Program-made: the position numbers and the translations under genes
The notes under the pieces: model-generated
What the model was told of the DNA's origin: nothing
What the model saw: only the letters and a program-made list of their open reading frames with translations
Databases searched by the model: none
NCBI GenBank assembly: GCA_955652195.1
Contig: CATPBC010000048.1
Location: 1 to 5,994, forward strand
DNA from: an uncultured Xanthobacteraceae bacterium
GTDB taxonomy: Bacteria > Pseudomonadota > Alphaproteobacteria > Rhizobiales > Xanthobacteraceae
Length of the DNA: 5,994 bases
Direction of reading: 5' to 3'
Shown here: positions 1-5,214 of the stretch, one piece after another
Position numbering within the stretch: the first letter of the stretch is position 1
Layout: every line of letters begins with the position of its first letter

Positions 1-1
1 C

Positions 2-64
2 GCCAACGTCAAGCAGTCGAACGGTGTAATCCACGTTGTCGATCACGTTCTGCTGCCGAAGTGA
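2..64 (+). CDS. Fasciclin (FAS1) domain protein, C-terminal end only
   Basis: Only the last 20 codons and the TGA stop are present; the gene begins left of the window. The visible peptide ends in NGVIHVVDHVLLPK. This matches the final strand of a FAS1 domain, whose usual closing pattern is 'NGVIHVID.VLLP'. The domain therefore runs to the very C-terminus with almost no tail, as is common in small bacterial FAS1 proteins. Bacterial members are typically secreted or surface-exposed and implicated in adhesion; a signal peptide cannot be checked here. A strong hairpin begins 8 bp after the stop, so the gene is probably last in its transcript. Family assignment is fairly secure despite the short stretch; nothing can be said about the rest of the protein. 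Confidence 0.78.
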   Translation, partial: ANVKQSNGVIHVVDHVLLPK

Positions 65-72
65 TCATTGCG

Positions 73-98
73 GGCGGCGCATCTTTGGATGCGCCGCC
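73..98 (+). terminator. GC-rich stem-loop after the FAS1 gene
   Basis: GGCGGCGCATC (73-83) and GATGCGCCGCC (88-98) form a perfect 11-bp stem closed by a TTTG tetraloop. It begins 8 bp after the fasciclin stop codon. No T-run follows (next bases TAACGCAGAG), so it may act as an RNA 3'-end stabiliser or a non-canonical terminator rather than a textbook intrinsic one. Confidence 0.65.
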
Positions 99-211
99 TA
101 ACGCAGAGGCGGTGTGTAGGATCATTTTGTCGCACATCTGCAGCGCCGGCAGCGCATTCACGCGCTTCCGGCGTTTTCGTGGCTGTTGTTCGTGCCTCTT
201 GGAAGATTAGC

Positions 212-225
212 TAAATTTAAATTTA
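212..225. promoter_or_regulatory. AT-only palindrome in the spacer before the DUF347 gene
   Basis: TAAATTTAAATTTA is a perfect 14-bp palindrome of only A and T within a GC-rich spacer (65-328). It lies about 105 bp before the DUF347 start. AT-rich islands of this kind often mark a promoter region or a binding site for a nucleoid or regulatory protein. I could not place a convincing -35/-10 pair, so the role is inferred. The rest of the spacer shows no gene I can support. Confidence 0.3.
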
Positions 226-328
226 ACATTGCGCGTGTGGAACGGGCGCTCGCTCGCGGCTATATCTCCGCAGAACACCTCTCGTCCCCTCCAATCCCCC
301 ATCCGTTGGCAGAATATCGGTGAGCCGT

Positions 329-1117
329 ATGACGCGCGATTCAAATTATTTGCACAAAGTGGCCACAAAGGTCCCCGAAGTCACGCTGGTCTTTTGGATC
401 ATCAAAATAGCAGCCACCACGCTCGGTGAGACCGGCGGCGACTCCGTAACGATGACATTGAACTGGGGCTATTTGAGTGGAACGGCGATATTCGCGGCGG
501 CGCTGGTTGTGCTCGTTATTCTGCAAATCGTCGCCGAGCGATTCAACCCGTTCCTTTACTGGGCTGCCATCGTCGCCTCGACAACGTTCGGTACGACCAT
601 GGCCGATTTTGCCGATCGTTCTTTGGGCATCGGCTATACTGGCGGATCGGCGATCTTGCTTGGTTTGGTGCTTGCAACGCTTGCGCTGTGGCGCTGGTCG
701 CTCGGCTCTATTTCGGTGGAAACAGTCGCCACGCCAAAGGCCGAAGCTTTCTATTGGGCGGCGATCACATTCTCGCAAACATTAGGAACCGCGCTTGGCG
801 ACTGGATGGCCGATACGACCGGGCTGGGCTATGGCGGCGGCGCCGTGATTTTTGGAATCGGTCTCGCGATTCTGACGATCCTTTACTTCCGGACCGACGT
901 GTCGCGAGTCCTGTTGTTCTGGATGGCATTTATTTTGACTAGACCGCTCGGAGCCACAGTGGGAGATTTCCTCGACAAGCCGGTTCACGACGGCGGCTTG
1001 GCATTCAGCAGGCCTATTGCCTCGGCGATCATTGCCGCTTTCATCGTGTTATGCATCGTGCTTTTGCCGCAGCGCGCCGGCCGGCATCCCGGACAGATCG
1101 CCGCCGATTCAGTGTGA
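329..1117 (+). CDS. COG4705/DUF347-family multi-spanning membrane protein
   Basis: Predicted 262-residue inner-membrane protein of the COG4705 group (Pfam DUF347 repeats), whose biochemical function I do not know to be settled. Four copies of a motif are visible, roughly [FY]W.a......LG[TAE]..[GA]D, with Trp/Asp at W23/D38, W78/D93, W143/D158 and W198/D213; the Trp-to-Asp distance is 15 residues each time. Repeats 2-4 carry a second Asp 3-4 residues further on. Each repeat is followed by another hydrophobic stretch, giving about eight transmembrane segments. The opening KVPEVTLVFWIIK is typical of the family. I chose ATG at 329 because GGTGAG (319-324) sits 4 bp before it; an in-frame GTG at 320 would add three residues. 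Regularly placed membrane acidic residues suggest ion or metal handling, which is inference only. It appears to be transcribed alone. Confidence 0.85.
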   Translation: MTRDSNYLHKVATKVPEVTLVFWIIKIAATTLGETGGDSVTMTLNWGYLSGTAIFAAALVVLVILQIVAERFNPFLYWAAIVASTTFGTTMADFADRSLGIGYTGGSAILLGLVLATLALWRWSLGSISVETVATPKAEAFYWAAITFSQTLGTALGDWMADTTGLGYGGGAVIFGIGLAILTILYFRTDVSRVLLFWMAFILTRPLGATVGDFLDKPVHDGGLAFSRPIASAIIAAFIVLCIVLLPQRAGRHPGQIAADSV

Positions 1118-1149
1118 ACGTAACGCACTGAAAGTGACGCGAGCTTTCA

Positions 1150-1177
1150 CCCCCAAACCTTTTTGGGAGGCGGTTTT
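1150..1177 (+). terminator. Probable intrinsic terminator after the DUF347 gene
   Basis: CCCAAA (1152-1157) pairs with TTTGGG (1162-1167) around a CCTT loop, extendable past one mismatch. A TTTTT run follows at 1173-1177, five bases beyond the stem. It starts 33 bp after the DUF347 stop. The stem is short and the T-run is not immediately adjacent, so confidence is moderate. Confidence 0.42.
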
Positions 1178-1185
1178 TGTGGCTT

Positions 1186-1210
1186 CGTTCCAGAACGACG
1201 TTCCAGACGA
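1186..1210. repeat. Imperfect tandem repeat with overlapping palindromes
   Basis: CGTTCCAGAACGA (1186-1198) is followed directly by CGTTCCAGACGA (1199-1210), the same word minus one A. The array also contains two overlapping inverted repeats: CGTTC-CA-GAACG (1186-1197) and GAACG-A-CGTTC (1193-1203). It lies 64-88 bp before the oxidoreductase start, where an operator could be, but no regulator can be named. The remainder of the 1118-1273 spacer has only the terminator-like hairpin and a T-rich stretch near 1251-1260. Confidence 0.3.
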
Positions 1211-1273
1211 CGCTATTCCCGCATGCCAGTACATTGATATGATGCAGCGCTTTCTTTTTTAATCGAGGCGAAC

Positions 1274-2122
1274 ATGTCTCCTGTCGTTGCAGTGATAGCG
1301 CCCGGCGCCATGGGCGCCGCGGTTGGCAAAAGATTGTCCGACAACGGTCTTATGGTGCTCACCTCGCTCGACGGCCGCAGCGAAGAGACCCGCGCACGCG
1401 CCAAGGCGGCGGGCATGACGGCAGCCAAAGACGGCGACATCGCGCGTGCCGATTTCATTCTCTCCATATTGCCGCCCGGAGATGCGCTGTCGCTCGCGCA
1501 GCGCTTTGTTCCGGCGCTGACCGCGAGCAATGCGAAGCCGGTTTATGTCGATTGCAACGCGATCAACCCGAAGACCGTGGATCGCGTAGCGGCGGCGATC
1601 GCGCCGAGCGAATGTCCTTTCGTGGATGCCGGAATCATCGGCCAGCCGCCGAAGCCCGGAGATGCCGGGCCGCGCATCTATGCGTCTGGCGCCGCGGCGC
1701 CGCGTTTTGCCGCGCTGCGCGATTACGGCCTCGATATCCGTGTCCTTGACGGCGAAATGAGCGCGGCTTCGGCATTGAAAATGTCCTATGCCGGAATCAC
1801 CAAAGGGACGCAGGCGATCGGCGCCGCGATGATGCTGGCGGCAACGCGCGCCGGCTCCGCTGACGCTTTGATGGCGGAGCTGCAGTTGAGCCAAAAGGAA
1901 ATGTTGGCCTGGCTCAAGCGGCAACTGACGATGATGCCGCCCAAGGCCTACCGCTGGGTCGCCGAAATGCAGGAGATCGCCGGTTTTGTCGGCGACGATC
2001 CTGCCGCGCGCGAGCTTTATGAAGGCGCCGCCGAATTCTACGAGCGCTTCGCCGAGGATTTTGCCGCCGGCAAGAAGGATGCGGCAGCGCTCGCCGCATT
2101 TTTGAGCAAAACATCGTCCTAG
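1274..2122 (+). CDS. NAD(P)-dependent oxidoreductase, 6PGDH/beta-hydroxyacid dehydrogenase type with DUF1932-like C-terminus
   Basis: Predicted 282-residue cytoplasmic oxidoreductase. Residues 4-18 (VVAVIAPGAMGAAVG) form the dinucleotide-binding strand-turn-helix at the N-terminus, as in 6-phosphogluconate and 3-hydroxyisobutyrate dehydrogenases. The first glycine of GxGxxG is Ala9. VDCNAINP (92-99) and FVDAGIIGQPP (116-126) match the family's substrate-loop region, the latter at the place of the usual DAPVSGG. Lys169 (ALKMSYAGITKG) is at the catalytic lysine position, but the expected Asn four residues later is Ala173, as I recall for DUF1932 relatives. The helical C-terminal half (about 165-280) fits DUF1932. 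Start ATG at 1274 has GAGG at 1265-1268, 5 bp upstream. Substrate is unknown; the neighbours give no pathway. Confidence 0.85.
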   Translation: MSPVVAVIAPGAMGAAVGKRLSDNGLMVLTSLDGRSEETRARAKAAGMTAAKDGDIARADFILSILPPGDALSLAQRFVPALTASNAKPVYVDCNAINPKTVDRVAAAIAPSECPFVDAGIIGQPPKPGDAGPRIYASGAAAPRFAALRDYGLDIRVLDGEMSAASALKMSYAGITKGTQAIGAAMMLAATRAGSADALMAELQLSQKEMLAWLKRQLTMMPPKAYRWVAEMQEIAGFVGDDPAARELYEGAAEFYERFAEDFAAGKKDAAALAAFLSKTSS

Positions 2123-2198
2123 AATTTCAGAGCTCCCGCTCCTCCGCACGAAAAAGTAGGCCCACCTCACCGCGAAGAGAATTATCCGCGGCTCTGAC

Positions 2199-2255
2199 AA
2201 TGTCCGCTTCGAAGGCACAGCGGACGTAGGAACTTCGATTTGACCCATAAGCGGA
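2199..2255. repeat. Candidate rhizobial dispersed intergenic repeat, copy A
   Basis: The spacer after the oxidoreductase contains AATGTCCGCTT (2199-2209), AGCGGAC (2219-2225) and TTTGACCCATAAGCGGA (2239-2255). GTCCGCT (2202-2208) and AGCGGAC pair as a 7-bp stem with a 10-base loop; AAGCGGA (2249-2255) is a third, competing partner. The 'ATGTCCGCTT...TGACCCAT...AGCGGA' arrangement resembles a repeat I remember from many Bradyrhizobium-type genomes, where it is often mis-called as tiny proteins. That identification comes from memory. A related core is found at 4110-4119 in this window. No gene is supported in this spacer (2123-2373). Confidence 0.5.
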
Positions 2256-2262
2256 AGCAGTC

Positions 2263-2305
2263 TGATGTGCCCTGTGCAAGATGTTGGATGCCCCAGGGTA
2301 CATCA
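2263..2305 (+). terminator. 12-bp stem-loop with AT-rich tail after the oxidoreductase
   Basis: TGATGTGCCCTG (2263-2274) pairs with CAGGGTACATCA (2294-2305): 12 bp including one G-T wobble, with a 19-base loop. On the plus strand it is followed by ATTTATTTATTAG, a U-rich though not pure-U tail. It lies 140 bp after the oxidoreductase stop and 8 bp after repeat-like copy A. It could end plus-strand transcription or be part of the repeat element; the large loop is unusual for an intrinsic terminator. Confidence 0.42.
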
Positions 2306-2373
2306 ATTTATTTATTAGACTGTGATGGTTCCCGCTCCGCCGTAAAATGCCTGGAAAAGGAGCTGCAACTTAT

Positions 2374-2775
2374 TTACTTCGGTGCGTCGTAGAGAGATGA
2401 TCCCTTATCGACGACGTGGACTGCCAGATATTTCAAAGGCGTATCGCCAACGACCTTCACTCCCGCATGTGGGACGTCGCGGTGATTGATGGCCGCAGCC
2501 CCGGTCGCCAGTTTGATTTGCTTCCCGTCTGGCGCTTCAAGCGTTGCTCCTTGAAGCACATAAAATGCTTCCTCGCCATGATGAATGTGACGGGCGATTG
2601 TCTCGCCAGGCTGAGCCTCGACCACAGAGATAATAACCTCCATGTTCGTGCCCGCCACGTCTTCTCGTTTCAACTCCTGCCGGTTTTTCGGATTCAAATC
2701 ACCCTGAGCAACAGCCAAGCTGACGAATGCGATAGCGGCGACACCAACACCGATCCACGTCCTAAGCGAAATCAT
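2374..2775 (-). CDS. Small exported cupin-domain protein
   Basis: Predicted 133-residue single-domain cupin with an N-terminal export signal. Residues 1-23 (MISLRTWIGV...AVA) form a short charged start, hydrophobic core and AVA-Q cleavage site, so the mature protein should be periplasmic. Cupin motif 1 is exact: G57-x5-H63-x-H65-x3-E69-x6-G76, giving three of the usual metal ligands. Motif 2 is around residues 97-110 (NHRDVPHAGVKVVG), with His103 as the fourth likely ligand. The reading frame stays open to 2832, but ATG at 2775 is preferred because GGAGG lies 5 bp before it and the signal peptide starts there. It is divergent from the NHL propeller gene. Cupins this small can be metal-binding, isomerase, oxygenase or sensor-like proteins; the substrate cannot be told. 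Confidence 0.87.
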   Translation of the reverse strand: MISLRTWIGVGVAAIAFVSLAVAQGDLNPKNRQELKREDVAGTNMEVIISVVEAQPGETIARHIHHGEEAFYVLQGATLEAPDGKQIKLATGAAAINHRDVPHAGVKVVGDTPLKYLAVHVVDKGSSLYDAPK

Positions 2776-2780
2776 GCAGT

Positions 2781-2785
2781 CCTCC
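2781..2785 (-). promoter_or_regulatory. Shine-Dalgarno site deciding the cupin start
   Basis: GGAGG on the minus strand, 5 bp before the ATG at 2775-2773. This favours the shorter 133-residue product, beginning at the signal peptide, over the 19-residue longer in-frame start at 2832. Confidence 0.7.
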
Positions 2786-2955
2786 CCATCAAGCCCGGTT
2801 ACCACGGGTGGAAAACTATAGCCTAAAGGCAACCCTGCACCAGAGAAACGGTTAGTTTTCGATCGCGACTAATTGTAAAGCCCGTTCCATTGGTCGCGAC
2901 TTCCTGATCTAATTAGCCAAAAAGTTGCGGGCTGCCCAGAATGTTCGCGCAGTTA

Positions 2956-2961
2956 GGGAGG
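2956..2961 (+). promoter_or_regulatory. Shine-Dalgarno site deciding the NHL propeller start
   Basis: GGGAGG ends 5 bp before ATG 2967. This favours the start at the signal peptide (MKKLVQS...) over the upstream in-frame TTG at 2925, which would add 14 residues before the signal and has no comparable site. Confidence 0.7.
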
Positions 2962-2966
2962 ATCTG

Positions 2967-4004
2967 ATGAAAAAGCTGGTTCAGTCACTGAGCGCGTTGG
3001 GATTATCAACCGCGATTATGATCGGGTGCGGACAGAGCTTGCTATATGCCGAGAGCACAAACGATCCAAATGCCGCACCGAATCCTTATCGTATGGAGGA
3101 GTTTCGGCTGCAATTGCCCGATGATCGCAAGCTCGGCGCTCCTATCGGAGTGGAAATCGACCATAGCGACGGGAAGACATTGTGGATCTTCGAGCGTTGC
3201 GGCGGCGACAGCTGCGCCGGTTCGACAGTCGATCCAGTGATGAAACTAGACGCCAGCGGAAAAATGGTTACGAATTTCGGTGGCGGTCTCACCAATTGGC
3301 CGCACGGCTTCTATGTCGATCGGGCCGGCAATGTGTGGATCACAGATGGGCGCGGTGAAAACGGGAAAGGTCATACCGTCATCAAGTTTTCGCCGCAGGG
3401 CAAGATCCTGCTAACGCTGGGCAAGCCGGGTCAGGCCGGCAACGCGCCAGGCATGTTCGATACGCCCTCTGATGTGATCACCACACCGAACGGCGACATC
3501 TTCGTGGCCGACGGCCACGGCGTCTTCGAGGGCCATCAAACCAATGATCGCATCGTGAAACTGTCGAAAGATGGCACATTCATCACAACTTGGGGGAAAC
3601 ACGGCTCGGCTCCCGGCGAATTTGACGTGCCGCACAGTCTGGCGATGGATTCGGCAGGTCGGCTCTACGTCGGCGATCGTTCCAACAGCCGCATTCAGGT
3701 TTTTGATCAAAGCGGGAATTTCATCGCTGAATGGAAACAGTTTGGCCGGCCAAGCAGCGTCTACATCGACAACAACGATACGATCTATGTCGCCGATTCA
3801 CAGTCCGACGACAAAACCAATGCCGGCTTCAAACAGGGCATTCGGATTGGAAGCGTCAGGGATGGTAAAGTGCTCGCGTTCATTCCCTTGACCGATGCCG
3901 CGATCGGATCGTCGGAAGAACTCGCGGCCGATGACCAGGGCAACGTCTTTGCCGGCTTCACTGCGAAGGGAAAAATGGCGGTGAGAAAGTTTGTGAAGAA
4001 CTGA
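2967..4004 (+). CDS. Exported six-bladed NHL-repeat beta-propeller protein
   Basis: Predicted 345-residue exported protein. Residues 1-28 form a signal peptide (MKKLVQSLSA...LLYA), probably cut after LLYA. Cys21 in MIGC resembles a lipobox but has Met at -3, so lipid attachment is doubtful. The rest shows about six NHL/YWTD-like blades: roughly 57-104, 108-152, 163-210, 217-256, 257-306 and 307-344. Typical blade signatures are WPHGFYVDRAGNVWITDG (111-128), VPHSLAMDSAGRLYVGD (221-237) and RPSSVYIDNNDTIYVAD (261-277). The closest named relatives are peptidyl-alpha-hydroxyglycine amidating-lyase-like propellers, but I could not verify their catalytic residues, so no enzyme activity is claimed. 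Cys78 and Cys83 (CGGDSC) could form a disulfide in blade 1. Divergent from an exported cupin, suggesting shared regulation or periplasmic function. A binding or scaffold role is equally possible. Confidence 0.85.
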   Translation: MKKLVQSLSALGLSTAIMIGCGQSLLYAESTNDPNAAPNPYRMEEFRLQLPDDRKLGAPIGVEIDHSDGKTLWIFERCGGDSCAGSTVDPVMKLDASGKMVTNFGGGLTNWPHGFYVDRAGNVWITDGRGENGKGHTVIKFSPQGKILLTLGKPGQAGNAPGMFDTPSDVITTPNGDIFVADGHGVFEGHQTNDRIVKLSKDGTFITTWGKHGSAPGEFDVPHSLAMDSAGRLYVGDRSNSRIQVFDQSGNFIAEWKQFGRPSSVYIDNNDTIYVADSQSDDKTNAGFKQGIRIGSVRDGKVLAFIPLTDAAIGSSEELAADDQGNVFAGFTAKGKMAVRKFVKN

Positions 4005-4043
4005 ACGATCGGAACAAAACGCGTTCGAGCGGCCAGTCTGCAT

Positions 4044-4068
4044 TGAGCGTCGCGGTTCACTGCGCTCA
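4044..4068 (+). terminator. Weak stem-loop after the NHL propeller gene
   Basis: TGAGCG (4044-4049) pairs with CGCTCA (4063-4068) around a 13-base loop, 40 bp after the propeller stop. Only a TTTG follows, at 4078-4081. It lies between converging genes, where a terminator is expected, but the structure is marginal. Confidence 0.22.
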
Positions 4069-4099
4069 CAGCGGCCCTTTGTTCACCGTGTAACTGCCG

Positions 4100-4168
4100 A
4101 ATGTCTGCCTTTGGCCCATCGCGCCATTAGCAAAATGTCCGTTATTGGTGAGGACCGGACTATGGGCA
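4100..4168. repeat. Candidate rhizobial dispersed intergenic repeat, copy B (degraded)
   Basis: AATGTCTGCCTTTGGCCCAT (4100-4119) shares the core TTTGRCCCAT and the AATGTCYGC start with the element at 2199-2255. A second AATGTCCG follows at 4134-4141; GTCCG (4137-4141) pairs with CGGAC (4156-4160). GCCCAT (4114-4119) is complementary to ATGGGC (4162-4167). It occupies the spacer between the converging propeller and livM genes (4005-4197). I see no supportable gene there. Family membership is inferred from resemblance. Confidence 0.42.
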
Positions 4169-4197
4169 GCGTAGGCGGGCACCCGATGGAATTTGCG

Positions 4198-5214
4198 TCA
4201 CCGGTTCAGCCATCTTCGTGCGAAGCCCAGGATGCCCTGCGGCAGGAAAATGATCATGGCGATGAAGATGAGGCCGAGCGGAATGAGATACGGGAATTGG
4301 TCGCCGAAAAAGCGCGACAGCAATTCGCGCAAGAGATGGAAAAATCCGGCGCCAACGATTGGTCCGACCAATGTGCCGATACCGCCCATCACGTTGTAGA
4401 TGACTGTTTCGCCGGAGGTCAAAAAATAAACGAAATCCGGCGCGGCGAATTCGTTCTGGATGGCGTAGAGCACGCCGGCTAATCCGGCGAACAGGCCGGA
4501 AATCATGACCGCGACCATCTTGAAGCTTTCGACCCGGTAACCGATCGCGCGGGTGCGCGGTTCGTTCTCGCGGATCGATTGCAGCACCATGCCGAATGGC
4601 GATTGCGTCACCCGGCGCAGGATCAGGTAGGAGCCGGCGACGACCGCGAGCACGAACCAGTGCATCGTGGTGGAGTTAAAGCGTGCATTGTAGAGGAACG
4701 GAATCCATAAACGCGGACGGGTGAAAATCAGGCCGTTTTCGCCGCCGGTCACCGCCGTCCAGGTGAAGATGATCACATAAAAGATCTGGCTGAAGATCAG
4801 CGTCGTGATGGCAAAATAAATGTCACGCAGCCGCGTGGAAAAGTAGGCAACGAACAAGGCGGCGCCGGCGGCGCCGGCGAGGCCGAACAGAATCGCGAGC
4901 CACAAATTAGGCGGACTGACGATCAGCAGCGCACCAGCCGCGCCGTACATGCCAAGGCCGAAAAATGCCGAATGGCCGAATGAAACCATGCCGGTATAGC
5001 CGATCAACAAATCGGACGACATCGCCAGAAGTCCCCAGATTAGAATTTCGGTGATCAGGCGACGCCAGAATTCCGGGAGCACCAGCGGCGCCGCGATCAG
5101 CGCCGCCATAACCACGCAAAATCCGATCCAGAAAACGGCGGTATGGCCCAATCGTGTCTTGTTGAACGACGATTGATTGACCGAGCTGGTTTTGTCGACC
5201 GGTGCGGTGGTCAT
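4198..5214 (-). CDS. livM: Branched-chain amino acid-type ABC transporter permease, LivM family
   Basis: Predicted 338-residue inner-membrane permease, one of two channel subunits of a hydrophobic amino acid uptake (HAAT) ABC importer. A polar N-terminal tail of about 25 residues precedes the first membrane segment. Family landmarks are GYTGMVSFGHSAFFGLGMYG (72-91), TGGENGL (156-162), and the cytoplasmic ATPase-coupling loop around SIRENEPRTRAIGYRVESFK (213-232). VMGGIGTLVGPIVGA (275-289) and the closing FLPQGILG (323-330) also match. Length fits LivM. The start ATG overlaps the stop of the upstream livH-like gene (ATGA) and shows no Shine-Dalgarno of its own, pointing to translational coupling. 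It is the last gene of the operon before a converging gene. The substrate could be leucine/isoleucine/valine, but HAAT systems also import urea, amides and aromatic compounds; the permeases alone cannot tell. Confidence 0.93.
   Translation of the reverse strand: MTTAPVDKTSSVNQSSFNKTRLGHTAVFWIGFCVVMAALIAAPLVLPEFWRRLITEILIWGLLAMSSDLLIGYTGMVSFGHSAFFGLGMYGAAGALLIVSPPNLWLAILFGLAGAAGAALFVAYFSTRLRDIYFAITTLIFSQIFYVIIFTWTAVTGGENGLIFTRPRLWIPFLYNARFNSTTMHWFVLAVVAGSYLILRRVTQSPFGMVLQSIRENEPRTRAIGYRVESFKMVAVMISGLFAGLAGVLYAIQNEFAAPDFVYFLTSGETVIYNVMGGIGTLVGPIVGAGFFHLLRELLSRFFGDQFPYLIPLGLIFIAMIIFLPQGILGFARRWLNR

Larger units (their letters stand above)
2776..2966. promoter_or_regulatory. Shared control region between divergent cupin and propeller genes
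   Basis: This 191-bp region must hold promoters for both divergent genes. It contains two direct copies of TCGCGAC (2863-2869 and 2894-2900, 31 bp apart, about three helical turns). It also contains two copies of CTAATT (2869-2874 and 2909-2914, 40 bp apart), the second inside the palindrome CTAATTAG (2909-2916). These could be regulator sites or promoter parts. I could not fit a confident sigma-70 -35/-10 pair for either direction. Confidence 0.4.

Noticed and set aside
229..429. 66-codon plus-strand frame overlapping the DUF347 start
   Set aside because: No recognisable domain or credible ribosome site, and it overlaps the well-supported membrane protein in another frame.
1187..1203. Possible alphaproteobacterial LexA (SOS) box made of two GTTC words
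   Set aside because: The usual alphaproteobacterial box is GTTC-N7-GTTC; here the spacing is 9 bases (1187-1190 and 1200-1203), and the neighbouring gene is not an SOS gene.
1304..1318. GGCGCC-ATG-GGCGCC hairpin at the start of the oxidoreductase
   Set aside because: It encodes the conserved Gly-Ala-Met-Gly-Ala of the cofactor-binding loop, so codon choice for a protein motif explains it.
1259..2248. Long 329-codon open frame on the minus strand opposite the oxidoreductase
   Set aside because: It is antisense to a well-recognised Rossmann-fold gene, is very rich in Arg/His/Gly as expected from GC-rich reverse-strand reading, and matches no family I know.
2776..2832. Nineteen-residue N-terminal extension of the cupin
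   Set aside because: The in-frame ATG at 2775 has a good Shine-Dalgarno and begins a normal signal peptide; the extension would bury the signal and has no such site.
4176..4185. CGGG-CA-CCCG inverted repeat just after the livM stop as a terminator
   Set aside because: A two-base loop cannot close, the stem is only 4 bp, and no T-run follows on the minus strand.
4111..4482. 123-codon plus-strand frame opposite the 3' end of livM
   Set aside because: It is antisense to livM for most of its length, starts in the repeat-like spacer, and its composition is that of a shadow frame.
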